Origin: Hugenholtzia roseola DSM 9546
Lineage (GTDB): Bacteria > Bacteroidota > Bacteroidia > Cytophagales > Bernardetiaceae
Direction: 5' to 3'
DNA: 64,000 nt
NCBI RefSeq assembly: GCF_000422585.1
Contig: NZ_KE383882.1
Location: forward strand, 132,067-196,066
Of the stretch, positions 40,991 to 52,485 are shown one piece after another; position 1 is the stretch's first letter, and each line of letters starts with the position of its first letter. The position numbers and the translations under genes were made by a program. A model generated the notes under the pieces. That model did not search any database. It had not been told where the DNA came from and worked only from the letters and a program-made list of their open reading frames with translations.

Positions 40991-43498
40991 CTATTTCTTT
41001 TTTTCGGTCTTTGCCTTAGCGGTTGTTTTTTTGACCGTTGCCTTTTTAGCGACAGTTTTTGGCTCGGTAGCCGCCTTTTTAGAAACGCGCTTGGCAGGTG
41101 CTTTTTTAGCTTTTGCGTCTGTGGCTTTTGTGGCTTTGGTAGCAACTTTTGTAGGCTTGGCAATCGCCTTTGTGGGCTTTTTGGGGCTTTTTTCTATTAG
41201 CTCCAAACACTCCGCCAAAGTGAGTTCGCTCGGCACTTTGTCTTTGGGAATTTTGATATTTTGCCCCTGATACGCAATATAAGGACCATAACGCCCATTC
41301 AAAACCTTGACATCAGGGTTTTCGGGAAAGTCTAAAATATTTTTCTGCGCATCGGCTTTTCTTTTGGCTTCGATAATTTCGATGCCTTCCTCTTGGCTAA
41401 TTGCTAAGGGGTCTTTTTCTTTTGGAATAGAATAAAATTTGCTATCGTGGCGGATATAAGGACCGAAACGCCCTACGGCAGCGACCATTTCCTTGCCTTC
41501 ATACTCGCCCACTGTGCGCGGCAGTTTGAATAGTTCTAAGGCTTCTTCTAAGGTGATAGAATTGAGATACTGCCCTTTTTTAAGGGAGGCAAACTGCGAT
41601 TTTTCGTCCTCCTCTTCCGACTTCAATTCTACCAACGCCCCATAACGCCCCATGCGTGCAATGACGCTACGCCCTGTTTTAGGGTCTGTCCCCAAATTTC
41701 GGGAATTGGCGGCAGAGGCAAAATCTGCATTTTCTTCTACCTTCTGCACCTGTGGGTGAAAATCTTGGTAGAAAAAGCGGAGCATATCGCGCCATTTGAG
41801 CTTGCCCTCTGCAATGTGGTCGAACTGTTCTTCTACTTGGGCAGTAAAGGAAAGGTCGATGATATTTGAAAAATGCTGCGTTAGGAAAGTATTGACCATA
41901 ATGCCCAAATCGGTAGGAAAGAGTTTGTTTTTCTCTGCTCCCGTCATTTCGGTCTTTACTTGGGTCTTGATTTGATTTTCTTTCAAAGTTAGCTCTTTGT
42001 AGGGTCTTTTCTTGCCTTCGCGCGATTCTTTGACGACATACTCCCTTTTCAAGATAGTAGAAATGGTAGGCGCGTAAGTGGAAGGTCGTCCGATACCCAA
42101 TTCCTCTAAGGCTTTGACTAAGGCAGCTTCGGTATAACGTGGCTTAGGGCGCGTAAAGCTCTCGGTGGCTTTCATAAAATTCAAATCCAGCACTTGCCCA
42201 ATTTGCAGCGGTGGAATGACATTTTTCGCCTCGTCATCTTCTTCCTCGTCGGTAGATTCTAAATAAACCCTTAGAAAACCATCGAAAAGTATCACTTCGC
42301 CTGTGGCTTTAAATTTATCAGCAGGCAAAGGCAGGCTCGCCGTTTTCGCGATTTCTTTGTCCTTTTCAATACTTATCGTAACGATAGTGCGCTCGATGTC
42401 GGCATCAGCCATTTGGGAGGCAATGGCACGCTTCCAAATCAAATCATACAAGCGTTTTTGTTGTGCGTCTGCGCCTACTTCTCTGGCGGCAAAGTTGGTA
42501 GGACGAATTGCCTCGTGCGCTTCTTGTGCCGAAGAAGATTTGGTCGTGTATTGGCGGGAATGTACGTATTTTGCGCCGTAGCTCTGCTCGATGGCGGCGG
42601 CGGCATTGTTGCGTGCTTCTTTTGAAAGCGAAACCGAATCGGTACGCATATAAGAAATGTGTCCTGCCTCGTATAATCTTTGCGCCAAAGACATGGTCTG
42701 CCCAACGGAATAGCCAAGTTTGCGGCTTGCTTCCTGCTGCAAAGTAGAAGTAGTAAAAGGCGGCGTAGGCGATTTCTTGACGGCTTTCTTTTCCAAATTT
42801 TCTACCCTAAAAATTGCCGATTTGCAGCCTTGTAGGAAGCCCTGCGCCTGCCCTTCGTTTTCCAAGCGGCGACTTAATTCGGCTTGTAGGCTTCGCTTTT
42901 CGGCTTCAAATTCTGCCTGCAAACGGAAATAGGCTTCCGAATCGAACTTTTCTATCTCCATTTCGCGCTCTACCACTACGCGCACCGCTGCCGACTGCAC
43001 GCGCCCTGCCGAAAGCCCAAATTTCACCTTTTTCCAAAGCACAGGCGAAAGCTCGAATCCCACAATTCTATCCAAGATGCGGCGTGCCTGCTGTGCTTCT
43101 ACCAAGTGGTCGTCGATGCTACGCGGCTTCTGAATGGCTTGCAAGATTGCCGTTTTGGTAATTTCACGAAAAACAATGCGCTTGACTTTGCGCGTATCCA
43201 ATTCTAAGGCTTCTTTCAAATGCCAAGAGATGGCTTCACCCTCGCGGTCGTCGTCAGTGGCAAGCCATATTGTTTCGGCATCTTCGGCAATGCGTCGCAA
43301 TTCTTTTATTACCTGTTGTTTGTCTTCTGAAATTTCGTAGGTAGGCTCAAAATTATTCTGAATATCGATAGCCTGATTGTGCTTGGGCAAATCCCGCACG
43401 TGTCCGTAACTGGATTTGACGACAAAATCTTTCCCTAAGTAGTTTTCAATCGTTTTAGCTTTAGCAGGCGATTCTACAATTACCAAATTTTTAGGCAT
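40991..43498 (-). CDS. topA: DNA topoisomerase I
   Basis: 835 residues from ATG 43498. Type IA topoisomerase that relaxes negative supercoils through a 5'-phosphotyrosine intermediate. The Toprim domain starts NLVIVESPAKAKTIENYLG and has WLATDDDREGEAISWHLKEA. The active-site Tyr is in HISYMRTDSVSLS. GIGRPSTYAPTISTILKREY follows. The C-terminus carries the glycine-containing repeats common in Bacteroidota (NRYGPYI-like GRYGALVELKS, GRFGPYIRHDSKFY, GRYGPYIAYQGQNI) instead of Cys4 zinc fingers. It ends in a Lys/Ala/Thr-rich histone-H1-like tail of about 65 residues. Confidence 0.97.
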   Translation of the reverse strand: MPKNLVIVESPAKAKTIENYLGKDFVVKSSYGHVRDLPKHNQAIDIQNNFEPTYEISEDKQQVIKELRRIAEDAETIWLATDDDREGEAISWHLKEALELDTRKVKRIVFREITKTAILQAIQKPRSIDDHLVEAQQARRILDRIVGFELSPVLWKKVKFGLSAGRVQSAAVRVVVEREMEIEKFDSEAYFRLQAEFEAEKRSLQAELSRRLENEGQAQGFLQGCKSAIFRVENLEKKAVKKSPTPPFTTSTLQQEASRKLGYSVGQTMSLAQRLYEAGHISYMRTDSVSLSKEARNNAAAAIEQSYGAKYVHSRQYTTKSSSAQEAHEAIRPTNFAAREVGADAQQKRLYDLIWKRAIASQMADADIERTIVTISIEKDKEIAKTASLPLPADKFKATGEVILFDGFLRVYLESTDEEEDDEAKNVIPPLQIGQVLDLNFMKATESFTRPKPRYTEAALVKALEELGIGRPSTYAPTISTILKREYVVKESREGKKRPYKELTLKENQIKTQVKTEMTGAEKNKLFPTDLGIMVNTFLTQHFSNIIDLSFTAQVEEQFDHIAEGKLKWRDMLRFFYQDFHPQVQKVEENADFASAANSRNLGTDPKTGRSVIARMGRYGALVELKSEEEDEKSQFASLKKGQYLNSITLEEALELFKLPRTVGEYEGKEMVAAVGRFGPYIRHDSKFYSIPKEKDPLAISQEEGIEIIEAKRKADAQKNILDFPENPDVKVLNGRYGPYIAYQGQNIKIPKDKVPSELTLAECLELIEKSPKKPTKAIAKPTKVATKATKATDAKAKKAPAKRVSKKAATEPKTVAKKATVKKTTAKAKTEKKK

Positions 43499-43650
43499 CA
43501 CAACAAGGTTCAAAAGGTGAGAAAATAAAATGCAGCGGGCTGCCCTATCCTACGCACTACCCTACAAAAAGATAGGCTTTTAGAAAGGGAAATGACACAT
43601 TGGCAGAGCCTTGCAGGGGTAGGAAAAAGCAGCGCAAGGTGCTAAGGGTG

Positions 43651-43674
43651 CAAAAATAGATTTTTTTTTAGAAA

Positions 43675-43679
<5 letters not shown>
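43651..43679 (-). promoter_or_regulatory. Candidate topA promoter
   Basis: On the reverse strand TTG (43679-43677) and TATTTTTG (43658-43651) are 18 bases apart. It overlaps the end of lpxB and would give topA a leader of about 145 bases. Confidence 0.5.
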
Positions 43680-46165
<2,486 letters not shown>

Positions 46166-46209
46166 GGTATTGTTACAAAGTTTTAGAACTTGGTCATAGA
46201 CCAAAATTG

Positions 46210-46252
46210 CAAACCCTAAGCGTCTTGGGAACGTTTGGGGTTTGTTTTTTTT
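46210..46252 (+). terminator. Rho-independent terminator after eno
   Basis: CAAACCCTAAGCGT (46210-46223) pairs with ACGTTTGGGGTTTG (46231-46244), two G-U pairs included, around a 7-base loop, followed by eight T residues. Confidence 0.88.
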
Positions 46253-46257
46253 ATCAT

Positions 46258-46330
46258 TTTCTTTCAATCTCACTTCTGAAAAGGCACACTGCCTTTTCAC
46301 TTCGGACAAGGCAGTACCTTGTCCCTACTG
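46258..46330 (+). repeat. Dispersed intergenic repeat, family 1, partial copy
   Basis: Forward copy: TTTCAATCTCACTTC, an extra small palindrome (AAAAGGCA/TGCCTTTT, 46280-46298), then the core GGACAAGGCAGTACCTTGTCC at 46304-46324 and CTAC. This lies between co-directional eno and ccoS. The rest of the 433-base gap is T-rich with TTTTTTGGA direct repeats around 46380-46406. Confidence 0.75.
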
Positions 46331-46502
46331 CCTGATTTTAAGCACACAGATAAAGCAGATTTTACGGGTTGTCGCAGATTTTTTTGGATTTTTTTGGATT
46401 TTTTTAGCCTATTGGGGCTTTTTTTCCGATAAAAACACCGCACAAAGGCGATTTTAGGCAGATAAAAAAGGCGATAAGACTCTGAAAATCAATAGATTAG
46501 AC

Positions 46503-46528
46503 AAAAACCTGACAAACATCAGGTTTTT
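46503..46528 (+). terminator. Hairpin upstream of ccoS
   Basis: AAAAACCTGA (46503-46512) pairs with TCAGGTTTTT (46519-46528) around a 6-base loop. It lies upstream of the ccoS promoter and may insulate the operon from eno read-through. Confidence 0.65.
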
Positions 46529-46547
46529 ACCCTGATAAATCTCATTT

Positions 46548-46575
46548 TTTGCTTGCGCCGCCTGCTCTACTTTTG
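46548..46575 (+). promoter_or_regulatory. Promoter of the cbb3 oxidase operon
   Basis: TTTG at 46548-46551 and TACTTTTG at 46568-46575, 16 bases apart; the -7 is a perfect consensus match. It lies 24 bases upstream of the ccoS ATG. No FNR/Crp box was recognised nearby. Confidence 0.6.
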
Positions 46576-46598
46576 TAACAGCATAAAATTCAATTCCA

Positions 46599-46784
46599 AT
46601 GAGTGCTATTCTAATTTTAATCCTCGTGAGTTTGTTGGTGGCTTTAGGTTTCTTGGCTGCCTTCCTGATTTCGGTTAGGGGCGGACAGTACGAGGATACC
46701 TATACACCAAGTTTAAGAATCCTTTTAGAAGATGAGCCAAAACACGCAAACCGTTCTGAACAAGCCTCCTCAGACGGAAAGTAA
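46599..46784 (+). CDS. ccoS: cbb3-type cytochrome oxidase assembly protein CcoS
   Basis: A 61-residue small membrane protein: one membrane helix (LILILVSLLVALGFLAAFLI) followed by SVRGGQYEDTYTPSLRILLE, the diagnostic GQ(F/Y)DD..TP pattern of CcoS. CcoS is needed to insert cofactors (haem b and copper) into CcoN. It overlaps the next gene by 53 bases, indicating tight coupling. In many bacteria ccoS follows the copper ATPase gene ccoI; here no ccoI precedes it. Confidence 0.93.
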   Translation: MSAILILILVSLLVALGFLAAFLISVRGGQYEDTYTPSLRILLEDEPKHANRSEQASSDGK

Positions 46785-48918
46785 AATCGAGACCTTCTCT
46801 TACGATAACGGTATCGTTAAGATGTTTGTGATAGCGACGGCATTCTGGGGCATTGTCGGTATGTTGGTTGGGCTTTTAGCGGCACTCCAGCTCACGCATC
46901 ACGTTTTCAACTTCGAATTTGCGCCTACTACCTTTGGGCGTATTCGCCCGCTTCACACCAACGCGATAATTTTCGCCTTCGTAGGAAACGGGATTTTTAT
47001 GGGCGTTTATTACTCGCTACAACGCCTCTGCAAGGCGCGTATGTTTAGCGACGTATTGAGCAAGCTACACTTCTGGGGGTGGCAGCTCATTATCGTTTTA
47101 GCCGCCGTAACGCTCCTGATGGGCTTTATCACCACAAAGGAGTATGCCGAATTGGAGTGGCCTCTCGATATTCTTATCGCGCTGGTTTGGGTAGTTTTTG
47201 GGGTGAATATGTTTGGTACGATTCTCAAACGTCGTGAGAAGCACCTTTACGTAGCGATTTGGTTTTATATCGCCACTTTCGTTACGGTAGCGATGTTGCA
47301 TATCGTCAATTCATTGGCTATGCCTGTGGATTTCTTGGGTATGAAAAGCTACTCGATGTTTGCAGGCGTGCAAGATGCGTTGGTACAATGGTGGTACGGA
47401 CACAATGCTGTGGCATTTTTCCTCACTACGCCTTATTTGGGTCTGATGTACTACTTCGTACCAAAAGCGGCAAACAGACCTGTGTATTCGTATCGCCTTT
47501 CTATTGTGCATTATTGGGCGTTGATTTTTATCTATATCTGGGCGGGTCCTCACCACTTACTTTATACTGCCCTGCCTGACTGGGCGCAGTCGTTAGGGAC
47601 GATTTTTTCATTGATGCTCATTGCTCCCTCTTGGGGCGGTATGTTGAATGGTTTGCTCACCTTGCGCGGCGCGTGGGATAAAGTTCGCACCGAGCCGATT
47701 CTGAAATTTATGGTCGTAGCGGTTACGGCTTATGGTATGGCAACTTTCGAGGGACCGATGCTTTCCTTCAAAAATGTCAATGCAATTAGCCACTACACCG
47801 ACTGGACTATCGCACACGTGCATATTGGCGGCTTGGGCTGGAATGGTTTTCTTACCTTCGGTATTTTGTATTGGCTTGTTCCCAAACTTTTCAATACCAA
47901 ACTCTACTCTAAAAAGCTCGCCGAAACGCACTTCTGGGTCGGCACTTTGGGTATTCTTTTCTACGCCATTCCCCTTTATTGGGCAGGCTTTACACAAAGT
48001 TTGATGTGGAAAGATTTTGGTGCAGATGGCTTTTTGAAGTACAAAAACTTCTTGGAAACGGTTGTCCAAATCTTACCTATGTATAAAATGCGTGCCGTAG
48101 GGGGTGCAATTTACCTCACAGGCGCAATTATTATGGTCTATAACCTCATCATGACGGCACGTCAGGGCGCATTTATTGGCGATGAGCAAACCTCTGCCCC
48201 TGCTATGCACAGCCATGACGACGGCTCTGCCAAACATTGGCACTCTTGGATTGAAGCACGCCCTGTGCAGATGTTAGTTTGGTCATTTGTAGCGGTTGCG
48301 ATTGGGGGTATCATCGAATTTGTACCAACTTATCTTATCCGCTCGAATATTCCTACTATTGCGGCAGTGAAGCCCTACACGCCTTTGGAATTAGAGGGTA
48401 GAGATATTTATATGCGCGAAAACTGCGCCGTCTGCCACTCTCAAATGGTGCGCCCCTTCCGTTCTGAAACGGAGCGTTATGGCGAATACTCGAAAGCAGG
48501 CGAATTTGTCTATGACCGTCCTTTTATGTGGGGTTCGAAGCGCACAGGACCCGATTTGCACCGTATCGGGGGCAAATATTCTGATGGCTGGCACTACAAC
48601 CACATGATTTCGCCGCAAAGTATGTCGCCTGCCTCTATTATGCCGCCTTATCCTTGGCTTGATGAAAACAAATTAGATGTTTCTTCTACCGAAGCCAAAA
48701 TCGTAACCATGCAAAAATTAGGCGTGCCTTATCCCGAAGGATACGAAAAGAGAGCCGTTTTAGACCTACAAAAACAAGCGGCACAGGTGCAGGCGAACCT
48801 CAAAAAAGAGGGCATCGAAACCGAAAGCGACACCGAATTGGTAGCCCTGATTGCTTACCTACAACGCTTAGGTACGGACATCAAGAAGGTCAAGCCCGAA
48901 AACTTGCCTACCAAGTAA
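46732..48918 (+). CDS. ccoNO: Fused cbb3 cytochrome c oxidase subunits I and II (CcoNO)
   Basis: A 728-residue fusion. CcoN (about 20-480, twelve membrane helices) holds the ligands of the haem-copper centre: His75 (RPLHTNAI), His224 (WWYGHNAV), His274/His275 (AGPHHLLY), and His362/His364 (AHVHIGGLGWNG). After a linker and one helix (512-540), CcoO (about 545-728) has a single c-type haem site CAVCHSQM (Cys565, Cys568, His569) with a Met ligand in SIMPPYPWL. The complex reduces O2 at the inner membrane with high affinity and pumps protons. The fusion is usual in Bacteroidota. Confidence 0.97.
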   Translation: MSQNTQTVLNKPPQTESKIETFSYDNGIVKMFVIATAFWGIVGMLVGLLAALQLTHHVFNFEFAPTTFGRIRPLHTNAIIFAFVGNGIFMGVYYSLQRLCKARMFSDVLSKLHFWGWQLIIVLAAVTLLMGFITTKEYAELEWPLDILIALVWVVFGVNMFGTILKRREKHLYVAIWFYIATFVTVAMLHIVNSLAMPVDFLGMKSYSMFAGVQDALVQWWYGHNAVAFFLTTPYLGLMYYFVPKAANRPVYSYRLSIVHYWALIFIYIWAGPHHLLYTALPDWAQSLGTIFSLMLIAPSWGGMLNGLLTLRGAWDKVRTEPILKFMVVAVTAYGMATFEGPMLSFKNVNAISHYTDWTIAHVHIGGLGWNGFLTFGILYWLVPKLFNTKLYSKKLAETHFWVGTLGILFYAIPLYWAGFTQSLMWKDFGADGFLKYKNFLETVVQILPMYKMRAVGGAIYLTGAIIMVYNLIMTARQGAFIGDEQTSAPAMHSHDDGSAKHWHSWIEARPVQMLVWSFVAVAIGGIIEFVPTYLIRSNIPTIAAVKPYTPLELEGRDIYMRENCAVCHSQMVRPFRSETERYGEYSKAGEFVYDRPFMWGSKRTGPDLHRIGGKYSDGWHYNHMISPQSMSPASIMPPYPWLDENKLDVSSTEAKIVTMQKLGVPYPEGYEKRAVLDLQKQAAQVQANLKKEGIETESDTELVALIAYLQRLGTDIKKVKPENLPTK

Positions 48919-49002
48919 GAGTCTTATTGGTAAGATTCTCTTTTAGTAAAACTCTCACCGAAGGGCTAACCCTTACTTAGCCCTTCTCAATTCCGAAAAG
49001 CC

Positions 49003-49197
49003 ATGTACAAAGACGTTCTTAGAGATATTTCAGGCGTGGAGATTTTTGCCGTCATCGGACTTCTTCTCTTTATTGCCGTCTTCCTTGCCTTTGCCGCCTA
49101 TTCGGTTTTTATCAAAAAGCCCTTAGTAGAGCATTTAGAGTCGTTGCCTTTGGAAAACGACGACCCTTCTCCTTCTTTCACCGAAAACAGACGCTAA
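49003..49197 (+). CDS. ccoQ: CcoQ/FixQ-like small oxidase subunit
   Basis: A 64-residue protein with one membrane helix (EIFAVIGLLLFIAVFLAFAA) and an acidic tail (LENDDPSPSFTENR). Its place between ccoNO and ccoP identifies it as the CcoQ equivalent, which stabilises the complex in other bacteria. Sequence similarity alone would be too weak for the call. It ends one base before ccoP starts. Confidence 0.8.
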   Translation: MYKDVLRDISGVEIFAVIGLLLFIAVFLAFAAYSVFIKKPLVEHLESLPLENDDPSPSFTENRR

Positions 49198-49198
49198 T

Positions 49199-50074
49199 AT
49201 GTACAAGAAAATAATTTTTCCAACGCTTGCCCTGCTTCTGATAGGCAGGACAGGATTTGCCCTTAGCCCAACAACAAGCGCAGGCACTTTCTCGCTCGAA
49301 GAGCTAATGATTTTACTCTTAGTGCTAATTGTTGCGATTATCGTGGTTCTTTTTATCATCATTGCTTTTTCTTTTGTGCAATTTATCAAACTTATTACAC
49401 GCACAGAAGAAGAAAAAGCAGGTATTCAGGCACAGAAAGCCCAAGAAGATGGCTTTTGGAAGTGGTTTTGGGATAAATTCAACGCCGCCGCTCCCATCGA
49501 AACCGAAGAGCAAATCATTCTCGACCACAATTACGACGGCATCAGAGAACTCGACAACCAACTGCCGCCTTGGTGGAAATATGGCTTCTACGCCTGTATC
49601 GCTGCCAGCGGTTGGTATCTCTACAATTATCATTTTACCGAAAGTGAATTTGTGTCGGTGAAAGAATACCGCGAAGAGATGGCGATTGCTGCTATCCAAA
49701 AAGAGGAGTACCTCAAAAAGATGGCTGCCTTGATAGATGAAAACAACGTAGGCGCGTATGCCAAAGGTGATGCAGGGCTGGAAGGCGGCAAAAAAATCTA
49801 TGTCGACAACTGCAAATCCTGCCATGGCGCAGAAGGACAAGGCGGCGTAGGACCAAACCTAACCGACGAATATTGGCTGCATGGCGGCAGTTTGAGCGAC
49901 ATCTTCAAAACGGTCAAATATGGGGTAGTGGAAAAAGGTATGATTTCATGGAAAGACCAACTTTCGCCCAAAGACATTCAAGATGTTTCCAACTATATCC
50001 TAACCCTACAAGGGACAAACCCTGCCAATGCCAAAGAAGCACAAGGCGAATTATACAAGCCTGAACAAAAATAA
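49199..50074 (+). CDS. ccoP: cbb3 oxidase subunit III (CcoP), mono-haem type
   Basis: A 291-residue cytochrome c subunit. It has an N-terminal signal-like helix, a membrane helix (LLVLIVAIIVVLFIIIAFSF), a second helix (WWKYGFYACIAASGWYLY) after QLPPWWKYGF, the CcoP N-terminal signature, and one cytochrome c domain with CKSCH at Cys205/Cys208/His209 and a Met ligand near 248 (KGMISW). Proteobacterial CcoP has two haems; one is normal for Bacteroidota. It feeds electrons to CcoO. A 12-base stem at 50093-50133 separates it from ccoG. Confidence 0.95.
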   Translation: MYKKIIFPTLALLLIGRTGFALSPTTSAGTFSLEELMILLLVLIVAIIVVLFIIIAFSFVQFIKLITRTEEEKAGIQAQKAQEDGFWKWFWDKFNAAAPIETEEQIILDHNYDGIRELDNQLPPWWKYGFYACIAASGWYLYNYHFTESEFVSVKEYREEMAIAAIQKEEYLKKMAALIDENNVGAYAKGDAGLEGGKKIYVDNCKSCHGAEGQGGVGPNLTDEYWLHGGSLSDIFKTVKYGVVEKGMISWKDQLSPKDIQDVSNYILTLQGTNPANAKEAQGELYKPEQK

Positions 50075-50092
50075 ACACGCATAACAGACTCC

Positions 50093-50133
50093 CAAACCCT
50101 TAGCTGGCTTTCAAAATGCAGGCTAAGGGTTTG
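50093..50133 (+). terminator. Stem between ccoP and ccoG
   Basis: CAAACCCTTAGC (50093-50104) pairs perfectly with GCTAAGGGTTTG (50122-50133). No T tract follows, so it more likely attenuates or protects the upstream mRNA than ends transcription. Confidence 0.5.
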
Positions 50134-50164
50134 AAAACCCCACCTTCTCAAAACCTCCCTACTT

Positions 50165-51598
50165 ATGGCTACGCAAGCTCATTCCGACGAAGACTTCCGC
50201 GACGTAATTGCGACGGTAGATAAAGACGGCAAACGCAAGTGGATTTATCCCAAAAAGCCCTCTGGACGCTACCACAACGGACGCATCATCGTTTCTATCT
50301 TGCTTTTAGCTTTCCTAATTGCGATACCCTTTATCAAAATCAAGGGACATCAAGCCTTACTCTTTGATGTTTTAGACCGCAAATTTGTCATCTTTGGTCA
50401 GATTTTCATGCCACAGGATTTTCACCTTTTTGTCTTGGGTATGTTGCTTTCCATTGTCTTTGTCATTGTCTTTACCTTAGCATACGGGCGGATATTTTGC
50501 GGCTGGGTCTGTCCGCAAACTATCTTTATGGAGATGGTTTTCAGAAAAATAGAATATTGGATAGAAGGCGACGCAAACCAACAACGCCGCCTCAATCAAG
50601 CCCCTTGGACGGGCGAAAAAATAGCGAAAAAGACCGCCAAACATCTGATATTTCTTCTTATCGCCTTTGGGATTTCAAACCTATTTCTGGCTTATATCGT
50701 CAGTACCGAGCGTTTGGGCGATATGATAGCCGATACGCCAAAAGAACACATGGGTATCTTTACTGCCCTTCTCTTTTTCACAGGCGCGTTTTATGGGGTC
50801 TTTGCCTTTCTAAGAGAACAAGTTTGTACCACAATTTGCCCTTATGGTAGGCTGCAAGGCGTTTTGCTCACCAAAGAATCCATTGTCATTTCTTACGACT
50901 ACGTGCGTGGCGAACCGCGTGGCAAATACAAAAAGCCGAAGAAAGAATTACAGTCGGATATAGAAGTTTTGGAGCAAAAGATTCAAGGCGATTGTGTCGA
51001 TTGTGGCTTGTGTGTGCAGGTCTGCCCTACGGGAATAGACATCAGAAACGGCACGCAACTCGAATGTGTAAATTGTACGGCTTGTATCGATGCCTGCGAC
51101 GATATTATGGATAGATTCAAGCGTCCGCGCGGGCTTATCCGTTATGCTTCGGAAAAAGAAATAGCCGAAGACAAAAAATTTGCTTTCACACCGCGCTTGC
51201 TTTTCTATTCGGCAGTGTTAGTGGTTTTGGCAGCCGTAATGGGCGGCTTGCTTTTCACACGCCAAGCCGTAGAGGTTACAATTCTAAGAGCGCAGGGGCA
51301 GACTTTTCAGCGTCTGGAAAATGGACACATTCGCAATATGTACATGGTGCAGGCTATCAATAAGACTTCCGAACCTGCCGAACTTCGTTTTGTATTGGAA
51401 ACGCCCCAAAAAGGTAAAATCGAGGTAGTAGGGCAAGCCTTTTCCCTCGAAGCCGAAGGACTAAAAAAGGGCGTACTCGTTGTGGATTTGCCCTTCGAAA
51501 CGACGGCAGGCAGGAAAACACCTGTTTCGGTCGCTATCTATGCAGGCGAGCAACTTCTCGAAATTCAAGATTTGAGCTTTTTTGCTCCCAAAAAATAA
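50165..51598 (+). CDS. ccoG: Cytochrome c oxidase accessory protein CcoG (polyferredoxin-like)
   Basis: A 477-residue membrane protein involved in copper reduction/delivery during cbb3 assembly. Membrane helices span about 40-60, 88-107, 160-180, 197-215 and 340-362. FCGWVCPQTIFMEMVFRKIE is the NapH-like motif. Two Cx2Cx2Cx3C clusters bind 4Fe-4S: Cys277/280/283/287 (CVDCGLCVQVCP) and Cys301/304/307/311 (CVNCTACIDAC). A periplasmic Ig-like FixG C-terminal domain ends the protein. The gene for FixH starts 41 bases downstream. Confidence 0.96.
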   Translation: MATQAHSDEDFRDVIATVDKDGKRKWIYPKKPSGRYHNGRIIVSILLLAFLIAIPFIKIKGHQALLFDVLDRKFVIFGQIFMPQDFHLFVLGMLLSIVFVIVFTLAYGRIFCGWVCPQTIFMEMVFRKIEYWIEGDANQQRRLNQAPWTGEKIAKKTAKHLIFLLIAFGISNLFLAYIVSTERLGDMIADTPKEHMGIFTALLFFTGAFYGVFAFLREQVCTTICPYGRLQGVLLTKESIVISYDYVRGEPRGKYKKPKKELQSDIEVLEQKIQGDCVDCGLCVQVCPTGIDIRNGTQLECVNCTACIDACDDIMDRFKRPRGLIRYASEKEIAEDKKFAFTPRLLFYSAVLVVLAAVMGGLLFTRQAVEVTILRAQGQTFQRLENGHIRNMYMVQAINKTSEPAELRFVLETPQKGKIEVVGQAFSLEAEGLKKGVLVVDLPFETTAGRKTPVSVAIYAGEQLLEIQDLSFFAPKK

Positions 51599-51638
51599 AA
51601 CCTTTCTCATTTTTTTACCCTCTAAATCCAAACACAAC

Positions 51639-52091
51639 ATGAACTGGGGACACGGAATTGCTATCTTCTACGGACTCTTTATGGCGGGGATTCTCTCTTT
51701 GGTCTATCTTTCTGCACAAGAAAATATAGATTTGGTTACAAAAGATTACTACCAAGAGGAAATACGCTACCAACAGCGCATCAATCAGATGCAAAACGCC
51801 CAAAAGAACCCCATCGAGGTAGTTTTAGAAAAACAGACCCTAACGCTTACTTTCCCTCAAAAGGCAACAGAAGAGCAGGCAGCAGTCGCACAAAATAGTG
51901 GCAGAAGTGGCAAAATTACCTTCTTTCGCCCCTCTGATGCCAAGTACGATTTTGAAGTCGCCTTAGCAGAAAAGGGTGCGCAGCAAATTATTTCTACTGC
52001 CAAAATGGAAAAAGGACTGTGGCGTGCCAAAATATATTGGCAACAAGCAGGCGAAGCCTTTTACCAAGAACAGACCCTGACGATTAAATAG
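51639..52091 (+). CDS. fixH: FixH/CcoH family protein
   Basis: 150 residues from ATG 51639 (an in-frame ATG at 51582 overlaps ccoG and is rejected). It begins MNWGHGIAIFYGLFMAGILS, the FixH pattern of a single N-terminal helix, then TKDYYQEEIRYQQRINQMQN, and a periplasmic beta domain. FixH/CcoH proteins assist cbb3 maturation and stay with the complex. It closes the operon. The copper ATPase ccoI, often found with it, is absent here. Confidence 0.9.
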   Translation: MNWGHGIAIFYGLFMAGILSLVYLSAQENIDLVTKDYYQEEIRYQQRINQMQNAQKNPIEVVLEKQTLTLTFPQKATEEQAAVAQNSGRSGKITFFRPSDAKYDFEVALAEKGAQQIISTAKMEKGLWRAKIYWQQAGEAFYQEQTLTIK

Positions 52092-52152
52092 GAAATCTGG
52101 CACAAAAAACGGCAGTCTTGTGCAGCAAGGTTAGGTTCTAAAAGTTATTTGT

Positions 52153-52352
52153 AGGGTAGGGCATTGCCCTCCCTCCGAAGCGGTGATGTTAAATTCTAAA
52201 AAAACAGATTCAAATGTAGGGACAAGGGGCATTGCCTTGTCCGCAGCGAGATTGAAATAAAAAAGGGTTTTCAGACCCAAAAATAGGGTTTCAACCAAAT
52301 TTTATTTCGTGTCAAACTTGACAAAACAAGGCTTTTTACAGAACTTAACATC
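52153..52352 (-). repeat. Dispersed intergenic repeat, family 1, two adjoining copies
   Basis: A degenerate core (GTAGGGTAGGGCATTGCCCT, 52151-52170) is followed about 45 bases later by a full reverse copy: core GGACAAGGGGCATTGCCTTGTCC split around an inserted GG at 52220-52242. Then come TGAAATAAAAAAGGG, AAATTTTATTTCGTG and the end CAGAACTTAACATCAC. They fill most of the 394-base gap between fixH and hemA, so any hemA promoter must lie downstream of 52350. Confidence 0.8.
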
Positions 52353-52485
52353 ACTACCGTCGTGCAGGCTTGTCGCGTTTAAAGTATCAAAACTTGAAAA
52401 AATACCTATCACAATCAGTATCCAAAAGAGTTGAACACAGCAGTTATCTAAATTAAATTTTCTCACTTTTTCTCAAAACCTACCC

